Positions 15,508 to 23,098 of a DNA stretch of 39,887 nt are shown here, in pieces. The stretch comes from Gemmataceae bacterium. Its GTDB lineage: Bacteria; Planctomycetota; Planctomycetia; Gemmatales; Gemmataceae. The stretch lies in contig JADLBT010000200.1 of assembly GCA_020847555.1 (NCBI GenBank), positions 1-39,887 of the forward strand. The letters are read 5' to 3'. Each line of letters begins with the position of its first letter. The stretch's first letter is position 1. The notes under the pieces are model-generated. The model had not been told where the DNA came from. It made no database searches and was given only the letters and a program-made list of their open reading frames with translations. The translations under genes and the position numbers were made by a program.

Positions 15508-16977
15508 CTACCCACCCTGTGCGCCCTCGTCTTCTGACGGCTCCAGGCGGCGGTGCCACTCCTCGACCAGGCGCCCGACCTCGCCGTATGCCGGGTCGAG
15601 CCGGGCCAGGGCGTGCCCGCGGGAGAGCGCCTTCGCCACGTCGCCCACGGCCGCCGCGCCCGTCGCCAGCTGGAACAGGAGTTCCTTGCGCAGCTCCCCC
15701 TCGTCGGCGGGCAGGGCGTGCAGCGCCTCCTGGAAGAACGCTTCCGCCTTCGGCCACGGCCCGCGCTCCTTGAAGCAGAATCCCAGGTACGCCGGCGCCC
15801 GCCAGGCGAAGCGCACATCGGTCCGCGCGGCCAGCAGCTCCTCGACGGCCTCGTCGATCTGCCCGGCGCGAAGGAGGCGCAGCCCCAGCTCATAGCGGTG
15901 GACCGGATCGGCCGGGAAGCGGTCCGCCTTCTGCCGGTACAGGTACAGCTCGCGCGTGTTGATCTCCTTCAATAGTCGGACACGGATGCGATGCAACTCC
16001 GGGTCGTCGGGCCGCTCGCGCAGCTGCTCCTCGGCGACGGCCAGGTTCTCGCGGAACGGGTCGATCTCGGCGTCGGCCAGCTCCACCGCCAGCTCGAACC
16101 GATTGCCGACAGCCGCCAGGCCGCGCGCCAGCACCTGGCGGGCGTGCTCGAAGTTGCCGGCGACCCGGTGGAGGCGAGCGAGTTGCAGGTAGGCCGCCGC
16201 GTCGGCCGGGTTGGTCTCCAGCCGCGCCCGCAGGGCGTCCACCTCGTCCGGCGACGGAGCGGGCGGCGCCTGGCCCTCGACCTCGAGCCCGGTGTCCGTC
16301 TCCACGGCGGCGCGCTTCCAGTCCTGATCGCCGCGCAGTGCCTCCTGGTAGCCGGCCCGGCGGATGGCGTCGCTGGCCGCGAGTTCCCGGAGCTTCCGGG
16401 CGGCCTCGTCGTCGGCCGGGTTGGCGTCCCGGAGTTGGCGCCCGAGTCCGGCCGCCTGCTTGAAGTTGCCGCGCCGCTCGTAGAGTCGGGCGAGGGTCCG
16501 GGCGACCACCGGGTCGGGCGGCTCGCGGTCGAGCGCCTGCTCCAGAGCCCAGACGGCCTGGTCGAGCAGGTTCACGGCCAGGAACGTCTCCGCCAGGGCC
16601 GTGTGGGCAGCTGCGTCGGACGGGTCGCGGTTGAGCACCTCCTCGGCGCGCTCCAGGGTGAGGCGGTGATCGCCGGTCCTGACCGCCTTGCGCAGCCGCT
16701 GGCGCGCGGCGGCGAGAGCCAGCCGGTCGGCCGCCGCGCCCAGGAAGCCGAACCGGCCCTTGCCTTGACGGTGCTCGTGGGCCTTGCGCTGGGCCTTGCG
16801 GAGCGCCTTGCGGTAGAGCAGGTTGGCCGGGTCGAGGCGGCAGCAGGTGACGAGGAGCGTAAGAGCGTAGTCGTGGCCGCCCCGGGCCAGTGCGGCGGCG
16901 GCCCGGTCGTACTGCTGCGCAGCAGTGTGGCGCTGCTCGGGGGTCGGGGAGGGGAGAGAAGATGCCTGGTCCGGCAT
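15508..16977 (-). CDS. Tetratricopeptide-repeat protein
   Basis: A 489-residue protein made mostly of TPR helices. Recognisable units include ALTLLVTCCRLDPANLLYRK (about 37-57), AEEVLNRDPSDAAAHTALAETFL (about 110-133), WALEQALDREPPDPVVARTLARLY, LETNPADAAAYLQLARLHRVAGNFEHARQVL (about 253-283) and YELGLRLLRAGQIDEAVEEL (about 370-390). The linker near residues 55-85 is very basic. There is no signal peptide or membrane helix, so it is probably cytoplasmic. TPR proteins mediate protein contacts and the partner is unknown. ATG 16977 is used without a strong ribosome site. It is transcribed toward the ImmA/IrrE-like gene. Confidence 0.8.
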   Translation of the reverse strand: MPDQASSLPSPTPEQRHTAAQQYDRAAAALARGGHDYALTLLVTCCRLDPANLLYRKALRKAQRKAHEHRQGKGRFGFLGAAADRLALAAARQRLRKAVRTGDHRLTLERAEEVLNRDPSDAAAHTALAETFLAVNLLDQAVWALEQALDREPPDPVVARTLARLYERRGNFKQAAGLGRQLRDANPADDEAARKLRELAASDAIRRAGYQEALRGDQDWKRAAVETDTGLEVEGQAPPAPSPDEVDALRARLETNPADAAAYLQLARLHRVAGNFEHARQVLARGLAAVGNRFELAVELADAEIDPFRENLAVAEEQLRERPDDPELHRIRVRLLKEINTRELYLYRQKADRFPADPVHRYELGLRLLRAGQIDEAVEELLAARTDVRFAWRAPAYLGFCFKERGPWPKAEAFFQEALHALPADEGELRKELLFQLATGAAAVGDVAKALSRGHALARLDPAYGEVGRLVEEWHRRLEPSEDEGAQGG

Positions 16978-17045
16978 GAGCGGTTCGTTCAGGGGGTAAT
17001 GGGTAGTGGGCAGCGACCCGTGGACGGTGAACAGCGATCAGAGCA

Positions 17046-17077
17046 GAAAGCCCACGGGTGGTGGCCCGTGGGCTTTC
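17046..17077. repeat. Family-1 palindrome, copy between DUF1501 and TPR genes
   Basis: GAAAGCCCACGGG (17046-17058) and CCCGTGGGCTTTC (17065-17077) form a perfect 13-bp stem with a 6-nt loop, followed by TTTTCTTC. Both flanks carry degenerate CAGTG/GTGG-type short repeats pointing toward the palindrome (about 16995-17045 and 17085-17125). It could terminate transcription. Confidence 0.8.
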
Positions 17078-17130
17078 TTTTCTTCGCTAACCACTAATCA
17101 TTAACCACCAATCACTGTCCACCACGGCCG

Positions 17131-18411
17131 TTACACCAGCTCGTGGATCGGCTCGCGGTCGTTCAGGATGTAGACCGGCCGGCCAGTGGCGTTGGTGAAC
17201 GTCTGGGCCGGGTCGATGCCGATCGCCTGGTAGATCGTCGCCAGCACGCGCTGGGCCGACAGGCGGTTGTCCTGCGGCCGCTCGCCGCGGGCGGTGGACG
17301 TGCCGATCGCCTGACCCATGCGCAGGCCGCCGCCGGCGAGGAACGCCGACATGACCGGAGCCCAGTGGTCGCGGCCGGAGTTGCGGTTGACGCGCGGCGT
17401 GCGGCCGAACTCGCCCCACATGACGGTGATAACGTCGTTGCCCAGGCCGCGCTCGTGCAGGTCGCCGATCAGGTTGGCGAGCCCGCGGTCCACCAGCGGC
17501 AGCTGCCGGCGGAGGGTCTGGAAATTGTTGCCGTGGGTGTCCCATCCGCCGATCGACAGCGTCACGCAGCCGACGCCCGCCTCGACCAGCCGGCGAGCCG
17601 TCAGGAACTGCTCGACGCCGCGGTAGCGCTCGCGGACGTTCTGCGGCTCGCGCTGCAGGTCCAGGGCAGTGCGAACGCCGCCGGACGCAATCATGTCGAA
17701 GGCGCGCTGGGTGAACGAGTCCAGGCCGGCGAGGGTGCCGTTGGTGTCCACCTCGCGGCGCAGACCGTCGAACCCCTCGAGCATGGCGCGGCGCTGGCCG
17801 ACGCGCTCCATCGTCACGCCGTTGGCCAGCCGCAGGTTCTGCAGGCCGGGGCCGTTGGGCGTGAACGGCCGGTGCTGGATGCCGAGGAACCCCGGCTCGG
17901 TGCCGCGGCTCATGCCGCGCAGGCTGACGAACGGCGGCATGTCGCCGCTGTTGCTCCGGACGCGCGACACGACCGACCCGAACGACGGGTGGTGAGCGGT
18001 CGTGTTCTCGCGATTGCTGTACCCGGTCATGACGAGCGAATCGCTGTGCTCATCGACCGAGACGATCGACCGCAGGCACGCCAGCTTGTCCCACATGCGG
18101 GCCTGCTGCGGAAAGTGCTCGCAGATCTGCACGCCCGGCACGTTCGTCTGGATCGGCCGGAACTCGCCGCGGAACTCGGCCGGAGCGTCCGGCTTGAGGT
18201 CGTACATGTCCATGTGCGACGGGCCGCCGGGCAGATAGACCATGATGACCGACTTGGCGGACGTCGGGCGGGTGCCTGTGCGGGCCGCCTCGCTGCGCAG
18301 GCGCAGCATGTCCGCGAGCGTCAGACCGGCCCCGAAGGCGCCGATCTGCAGAAAGTTCCGGCGGCTCATGCCATCGCAGAACTTCTGCCTCGAACCCCAG
18401 AGTGTGAGCAT
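17131..18411 (-). CDS. DUF1501 family protein (secreted sulfatase-like)
   Basis: A 426-residue DUF1501 protein, one of the large planctomycete families related to the alkaline phosphatase/sulfatase fold, function unproven. Residues 16-35 (SRRNFLQIGAFGAGLTLADM) look like a Tat-type signal with SRRNFLQ, so export is likely. Family motifs are VIMVYLPGGPSHMDMYDLKPDAP (about 54-76), the SIVSVDEHSDS and HHPSFGSVVSR segments, GWDTHGNNF (about 300) and VMWGEFGRTPRVN...GRDHW near 350. In most planctomycetes it is paired with a DUF1549/DUF1553 cytochrome gene; none is adjacent here. ATG 18411 is preceded by AAGGGGGG. Confidence 0.9.
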   Translation of the reverse strand: MLTLWGSRQKFCDGMSRRNFLQIGAFGAGLTLADMLRLRSEAARTGTRPTSAKSVIMVYLPGGPSHMDMYDLKPDAPAEFRGEFRPIQTNVPGVQICEHFPQQARMWDKLACLRSIVSVDEHSDSLVMTGYSNRENTTAHHPSFGSVVSRVRSNSGDMPPFVSLRGMSRGTEPGFLGIQHRPFTPNGPGLQNLRLANGVTMERVGQRRAMLEGFDGLRREVDTNGTLAGLDSFTQRAFDMIASGGVRTALDLQREPQNVRERYRGVEQFLTARRLVEAGVGCVTLSIGGWDTHGNNFQTLRRQLPLVDRGLANLIGDLHERGLGNDVITVMWGEFGRTPRVNRNSGRDHWAPVMSAFLAGGGLRMGQAIGTSTARGERPQDNRLSAQRVLATIYQAIGIDPAQTFTNATGRPVYILNDREPIHELV

Positions 18412-18517
18412 CTCGAACCCCCCTTGCAGGAATGAGCGAACTTCCTGGGCGACGAATCGATGGTAATCCGGCGCCACCGACGGAGCAATTCGAAATCGGC
18501 AAAAGTGGAACCCGACA

Positions 18518-18546
18518 AATACAAAGGGGACGCAGCTAATTATCAA
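18518..18546 (-). promoter_or_regulatory. Candidate promoter of the DUF1501 gene
   Basis: On the minus strand TTGATA (18546-18541) and TGTATT (18523-18518) are separated by 17 nt. That is 5 of 6 at -35 and 4 of 6 at -10, about 107 nt upstream of the DUF1501 start and just before the lipoprotein gene's stop side. The area is AT-richer than its surroundings. Confidence 0.45.
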
Positions 18547-18547
18547 C

Positions 18548-19855
18548 TCATCGCCCCGCGGCCAGCGGAAGGGTGAGCATCGGGCCAGTTCCCGACCTGG
18601 TCCCCAGCTCGAGCCGGGACAGGAACAGCAGCAGCGCGAACGTGGCCCGCGTGTCGTGGTCGGTCGCCGGGATGTAGAACCAGCCGTCCCGGTAGCAGAC
18701 GGCGACGGCGGCGTCGGCCGGGCGTTTCTTCCCCGGGCACCAGCGGACGTGGAACAGTCCGCCCAGTACACGCTGGTAGTCGAACACCATCCCGTCCGGA
18801 GCGACCGTCACCCGCGCCAGCCCGCCCGCGACGTGGTGCGGCGGCACCTCGACGCCGTGCGCGACGAAGTACAACACCTGCAACAGCGACCGCGTCTCCA
18901 GGTCGAACACCGCCACGCCCTCGGCCGGGTACTCCTCGGGAAACGGCGTCAGCTTGGTCACCTCAATCTCGTACTTGCTTAGCCCGGGCTTGAGCCTGAA
19001 CATCCGGGCCGCCTCCGCCCAGTCCGCGCCCGTCCGCGCGGCCGGGTGGACGTGGAGGTACGGCACCTCCTTCTTCCGGACGAGCGACCAGCGTTCCCCC
19101 GCCTGTTTGCCGCCTTCGCCCTTCTTGCCGCCGGCCTCGTCGGCGGGCTTGAACTCGAGGCTCGCCTTTGCCGCCTCGACGATGGCCCGCGCGGTGACGC
19201 GGGAGGCGGGGAGCGGGCCGCCGACCTTCTCCTCCGCCTCGTCCAGAAGGATGGCGATCTCATTGCGGTCCTGGAGGCGCTGCAGCGCCTCGATACCGCG
19301 CAGGAAGCGCTCGAACTCGGGCGGCTGGGTCGGAGTCGGACCGCTCGCCGTCTGGGCGTTCGACACCCAGTTGAGGTTTTCGAGGTAAAGCCGGAACACG
19401 GTCGAGATGGGCCAGGTCGTCTTGGCCAGGTAGATGATGCCGTCCAGCGACAGGGGGGTGAACAGCCGGCGAGTGAACTCGCCCTCGTCCTGGGGCGTCA
19501 GGCTGAGGGTCGGCCGGTCGGCCGTGTTCACCTGCGCGCCGGGCAGCACGGCCCCGAATGCGCGCGGGTTCGCGTCCCCGCCCGGGGCGAAGAACGGGAC
19601 GAGCTGGAGCTGCTTGGCCAGCTCGAACTGGGCGGCGATGGTCGTGACGGACAGGCTGCTCGGGGTGTCGCTGTAGCGCAGCCGCACGATGTTCAGCAGG
19701 AGTTGCTCCTCGGACGTGACCTTGACCGCCTCGTTGTACGGCAGGCGCGTGGCGTGGAGCCGATTCGGCCCATAGTGACATCCGGCGGCGAGCAGCGCGG
19801 CCGCCACGACCACGGCCAGGCTGGCCGGGACAACTCGTTCCAGTCGCCCTGGCAT
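18548..19855 (-). CDS. Lipoprotein of unknown function
   Basis: A 435-residue lipoprotein. The N-terminus has a hydrophobic signal ending in the lipobox LLAAGC (Cys about residue 26), so it is lipidated and membrane-attached. The conserved block after it, RLPYNEAVKVTSEEQLLLNIVRLRYSDTPSSLSVTTIAAQFEL (about 37-80), is seen in a widespread uncharacterised lipoprotein family of Gram-negative bacteria. The rest contains a Lys/Gly-rich linker near residue 245 (GGKKGEGGKQAG) and a C-terminal domain with CYRDGWFYIPATDHDTRATFALLLFLSRLEL. No catalytic motif is evident. It shares its strand with the DUF1501 gene, which begins 136 nt downstream. Confidence 0.78.
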   Translation of the reverse strand: MPGRLERVVPASLAVVVAAALLAAGCHYGPNRLHATRLPYNEAVKVTSEEQLLLNIVRLRYSDTPSSLSVTTIAAQFELAKQLQLVPFFAPGGDANPRAFGAVLPGAQVNTADRPTLSLTPQDEGEFTRRLFTPLSLDGIIYLAKTTWPISTVFRLYLENLNWVSNAQTASGPTPTQPPEFERFLRGIEALQRLQDRNEIAILLDEAEEKVGGPLPASRVTARAIVEAAKASLEFKPADEAGGKKGEGGKQAGERWSLVRKKEVPYLHVHPAARTGADWAEAARMFRLKPGLSKYEIEVTKLTPFPEEYPAEGVAVFDLETRSLLQVLYFVAHGVEVPPHHVAGGLARVTVAPDGMVFDYQRVLGGLFHVRWCPGKKRPADAAVAVCYRDGWFYIPATDHDTRATFALLLFLSRLELGTRSGTGPMLTLPLAAGR

Positions 19856-19963
19856 TGGCCACGTCCTCTTGACGGAGCGGAGAATTCCCCCTCGTCAACA
19901 TCGGCCGCGCAGGCGGCAAACTTGACAGATCCGGCCTTCTTCGACGCTGGCCCGGCGGGTCTT

Positions 19964-21064
19964 CTACGTCAGCGCGATGGTATGCGCACTCAGCTTCTCG
20001 AAGCCGTCTGCCGTCACCAGATAGTTGTTCTCGATGCGGAGCCCGCCGACGCCCGCGACGTACAGGCCAGGTTCCAGGGTGACAACGTCGCCCGCCCGCA
20101 GCGTTTCGGCGGCGTGCCGGACGAAATACGGCGGCTCCGGGTGGCTCAGCCCCAGCCCGTGGCCGGCGTGGTGCGGGAACGAGTCGGCGACGTTCGCCTG
20201 CACAAAGCTCCCGCGCACAGCGTCGTACACCGTCTGACACGCCGCCCCGCCGCGCAGCTCCTTCTCGCCCGCCGCCATCGCCGCCACGCACAGGTCATAA
20301 AGGCGGCGCTGGTCGGCGGTCGGCGCGCGCCCGACGACGAGGGTGTTGGTGAAGTCGCTGCGATAACCGCGGATGACCACCGAGTAGTCGAGGATGAACA
20401 TGTCGCCCGGCTGCAGGACGCGGTCGGTCGGCGGCCCGCCGCGGCGCTCCGGCCCGGGCGAGACGGCGAAATCCCCGTACACGATGACCGGGTATCCCGC
20501 CGCCTTGATGCAGGCCGCGTTGACGCTGCGGTAGACGTCCAGCTCGGTCATCCCCGGCGCGATGTGGGCGCGCGCCCAGGCGTGGCCAGCGTCGGTGGCG
20601 TGCATGCAGGCGCGGAGGATATTCAGCTCGTCCGGATCCTTGACGCGGCGCAGGGCGGCGAGGGTGTCCGCGATCTGCGGCGCGGCGGGGTTGCCGGGGT
20701 CGTCGTGAGCGTGAACGTCCTGGCTGCCAACGCGCCGGCACAGCGCCTCGCGCAGCATGACGGGACGCGGCGCCCGGCCGGGCGACTGGCCGTCGTACCA
20801 CATGATTTCTTCCCGGTCATCGACGTGGGCCTCCTGCACCGACTTCGGCAGCCGGTTGTCGTGGAGCAGGGTGGTGTGGCCGTCGCGGCGCAGCAGGAGG
20901 AAGCCGCCGAAGCCGCCGCCGAGGCTGAACGGATCGACGAAGAAGTTGGCGAGGTACATCAGGTGCCGCGGATCCGCGAGTACGAGCCGGTCGCCCGTGG
21001 GGAACGGCCCGAGGCGTTCGAGGAGCCGCTGCCGCCGCTGACGACAACCTTCGGCGCTGAGCAT
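19964..21064 (-). CDS. M24 family (Xaa-Pro aminopeptidase-like) metallopeptidase
   Basis: A 366-residue M24 (pita-bread fold) protein. M24 enzymes remove N-terminal or Xaa-Pro residues using two metal ions. The five ligands can be placed: Asp in FILDYS and Asp in YRSDFTNT, His in HHAGHGLGLSHPEPP, Glu in VVTLEPGLYV, and Glu in GLRIENNYLV. An N-terminal creatinase-like domain (about 1-140) precedes the catalytic domain, as in Xaa-Pro peptidases. There is no signal peptide, so it is cytoplasmic. ATG 21064 has GGGAGGA about 6 nt upstream. It is divergent from the ubiE-hemE pair. Exact substrate (Xaa-Pro dipeptides or longer peptides) is not determined. Confidence 0.88.
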   Translation of the reverse strand: MLSAEGCRQRRQRLLERLGPFPTGDRLVLADPRHLMYLANFFVDPFSLGGGFGGFLLLRRDGHTTLLHDNRLPKSVQEAHVDDREEIMWYDGQSPGRAPRPVMLREALCRRVGSQDVHAHDDPGNPAAPQIADTLAALRRVKDPDELNILRACMHATDAGHAWARAHIAPGMTELDVYRSVNAACIKAAGYPVIVYGDFAVSPGPERRGGPPTDRVLQPGDMFILDYSVVIRGYRSDFTNTLVVGRAPTADQRRLYDLCVAAMAAGEKELRGGAACQTVYDAVRGSFVQANVADSFPHHAGHGLGLSHPEPPYFVRHAAETLRAGDVVTLEPGLYVAGVGGLRIENNYLVTADGFEKLSAHTIALT

Positions 21065-21194
21065 GTTGTGTCCTCCCGTGGTCTGGCGGTTAGCCGTCGA
21101 AGGGCGGCGGTGCGGTGGCACGCGGCGCCGGCGTCTGCTAGAAAGACTACGAGCCCGACCGCCGGGCAGACAGGCGGTGCCGAGAGGAGGAACC

Positions 21195-21941
21195 GTGTCC
21201 CGTTCGCTGCTCGACAAGCGCGAGGTCCGCATCCGCCGGATGTTCGGCCACATCGCCCCGACCTACGATCTGCTCAACCACCTGCTCAGTCTGAACGTCG
21301 ATCACTACTGGCGCCGGCGGACGACCCAGCTGGTGCCGCCGAGCGCCCAGGGGCCGATCCTCGACCTCTGCACCGGGACCGGCGACCTGGCGCTGGCCTA
21401 CGACCGGGCGGCGCGCGGGCGCGTGCCGATCGTCGGAGCCGACTTCTGTCACGAGATGCTCACCCGCGCCGCCGCCAAGGTCCAGCAGCGCGGCGCCGCC
21501 GACCGCATCCGCTTCCTGGAGGCGGACGCCCAGCACCTGCCGTTTCCCGACGACTTCTTTCAGATCGCGACCGTCGCCTTCGGGCTGCGCAACGTCACCG
21601 ACACCGACCGCGGGCTGGCGGAGATGGTGCGCGTGACGCGGCCCGGAGGCAAGGTCGCGGTGCTGGAGTTCTCGCAGCCGCGCGGCCGGCTGCTGGGGCG
21701 GGTGTATCGATTCTACTTCCGCTGGGTGTTGCCGCTGATCGGCCAGACGATCTCGCGCAGCAAGGACAACGCCTACCGCTACCTGCCCGCCAGCGTGATG
21801 GAGTTCCCCGACGGCGAGGCCCTCGCCGCGCGCCTGCGCCGCCAGGGTCTCGCCGACGTGCGCTGGCACCCGCTGACGTTCGGCGTGGCGTCGCTCTACG
21901 TCGGCACAAAGCCGGATCGAGGATCGCAAGAAGGGGAGTGA
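21195..21941 (+). CDS. menG: Demethylmenaquinone methyltransferase (UbiE/MenG)
   Basis: A SAM-dependent C-methyltransferase of the UbiE/MenG family (248 residues) that makes menaquinone from demethylmenaquinone (and ubiquinone in other taxa). Motifs are the N-terminal VRRMFGHIAPTYDLLNHLLSLNVDHYWRR-type segment, SAM-binding ILDLCTGTGDLAL (about 55-67), and the diagnostic FGLRNVTD (about 131-138). The C-terminal Y.YLPASVMEFPDGE is also typical. It starts at GTG 21195 with GAGAGGAGG upstream. The gene is followed by hemE after 3 nt, so they are probably co-transcribed. Menaquinone is the expected quinone for planctomycetes, which favours MenG over UbiE. Confidence 0.92.
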   Translation: MSRSLLDKREVRIRRMFGHIAPTYDLLNHLLSLNVDHYWRRRTTQLVPPSAQGPILDLCTGTGDLALAYDRAARGRVPIVGADFCHEMLTRAAAKVQQRGAADRIRFLEADAQHLPFPDDFFQIATVAFGLRNVTDTDRGLAEMVRVTRPGGKVAVLEFSQPRGRLLGRVYRFYFRWVLPLIGQTISRSKDNAYRYLPASVMEFPDGEALAARLRRQGLADVRWHPLTFGVASLYVGTKPDRGSQEGE

Positions 21942-21944
21942 GAG

Positions 21945-23000
21945 ATGCGCGGCGATCAAACAGCTACGGGGAAGTTGGATGCCGAGCCTCGCTCTTCCCC
22001 ACACCTGCTGGTGCGTGCCGCGCGTGGCGCGGCCGTCGAGCGCCCGCCGGTGTGGGCGATGCGGCAGGCCGGGCGCTGGGATCCGGAGTTCAACCGGGTT
22101 CGCGCCGGGCTGTCGTTCTACGAGTTCTCCGAAAACGTCGAACTGGCGGCGCGGGCGTCGCTGCTGCCGCGGCGCTTCGGCGTCGATGCGATCATCCTCT
22201 TCTACGACATCACCACCCTGACCGTGGCGATGGGCCTGCCGTTCACCCTCCAGCCGTCGCAGGGGCCGGTGCCCGATCGCCCGGTGCGGACGCTGGAAGA
22301 CGTGCAGCGCCTGGACGCCCACCCGGATCCCGAGCGGTTTGCGCACGTCCGGCAGTTGTTGCAGCGCGTCCGCGCCGAGCTGAACGGGGCACTGCCGGTC
22401 ATCGTCTTCGCCGGGGCGCCGTTCACGCTCGCGACGTATTGCATCGGGACGGGCAAGGATCTGGGCGCCACGCGCCGCTTCGCCGGCGCGCAGCCGCAGG
22501 TATGGGAAGAACTGCTGGAACGGCTGACCGCGGCGACCGTTCACTTCCTCGACACGCTGGCGCGCGCGGGGGCCGATCTGTATCAGCTCTTCGATTCGTG
22601 GGCCGGGATGCTGGAGCGCGATGAGTACGAGCGCTGGGCACAGCGGCAGCACCGGGAAATTTTCGCTGCCGTCGCCGGGGTGCCGCGCATCCTGTTCGTC
22701 AAGGAGGCGCCGTACCTCGATCTCATGGCAGCGTCGGGCGCAGACGTGGTGAGCCTGGGTGTGCGGCACGACCTGGCGCAGGCGCGGCGCGACTATCCGC
22801 ACCTCGCGTTTCAGGGCAACGTCGATCAGGAACTGCTGCGCAGCGGCACGCCGGAGCAGGTGGCCGAGGCAACGCGGCGATGCGTGGCGGCGGGCGGCGG
22901 CCAGCGGCACATCGTCAACCTGAGCCACGGGGTTGACAGGGGCACCCCGGTCGCCAACTTCGAGGCATACATCCGCGCCGTGCGGGGGACACCTTCGTAG
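21945..23000 (+). CDS. hemE: Uroporphyrinogen decarboxylase
   Basis: HemE removes four carboxyl groups from uroporphyrinogen III to give coproporphyrinogen III in haem synthesis. The 351-residue product has the signature PVWAMRQAGRW (Arg of MRQAGR), ILFYDITT (active-site Asp), GAPFTLATY (Tyr), LFDSWAGML, GNVDQELL and the C-terminal NLSHGVDRGTP with the conserved His. Several positions differ slightly from common forms (WDPEF for YLPEY, LSHG for LGHG), so it is a divergent but complete homologue. GGGGAG overlaps the preceding menG stop and serves as the ribosome site. Haem from this pathway would feed the multi-haem proteins encoded in the window. Confidence 0.93.
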   Translation: MRGDQTATGKLDAEPRSSPHLLVRAARGAAVERPPVWAMRQAGRWDPEFNRVRAGLSFYEFSENVELAARASLLPRRFGVDAIILFYDITTLTVAMGLPFTLQPSQGPVPDRPVRTLEDVQRLDAHPDPERFAHVRQLLQRVRAELNGALPVIVFAGAPFTLATYCIGTGKDLGATRRFAGAQPQVWEELLERLTAATVHFLDTLARAGADLYQLFDSWAGMLERDEYERWAQRQHREIFAAVAGVPRILFVKEAPYLDLMAASGADVVSLGVRHDLAQARRDYPHLAFQGNVDQELLRSGTPEQVAEATRRCVAAGGGQRHIVNLSHGVDRGTPVANFEAYIRAVRGTPS

Positions 23001-23032
23001 ACCGCGCGCAGGGATCTCACCAGTTCGTCGCA

Positions 23033-23049
23033 GGCGCTCCGGGCTGGTC
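23033..23049. repeat. Family-2 palindrome, single right arm
   Basis: GGCGCTCCGGGCTGGTC matches the right arm of the second palindrome family; no matching left arm lies nearby. It is located between convergent hemE and the multi-haem gene. Confidence 0.6.
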
Positions 23050-23098
23050 GGCCGGTGTCATCCCCCTGTCACGGTTCATCTGCTTCTCGCGCGGCACC

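Noticed and set aside
18500..18547. Transposon or REP-transposase remnant near the AT-rich GGGGACGCAGCTAAT stretch
   Set aside because: The phrase looks familiar from repetitive regions, but only one copy is present and there is no transposase or inverted repeat here.
19046..22624. Plus-strand open frame of 1,192 codons
   Set aside because: It is antisense to the lipoprotein and M24 genes and out of frame with menG and hemE, with Arg/Gly/Pro/Val-rich composition typical of shadow frames in high-GC DNA.
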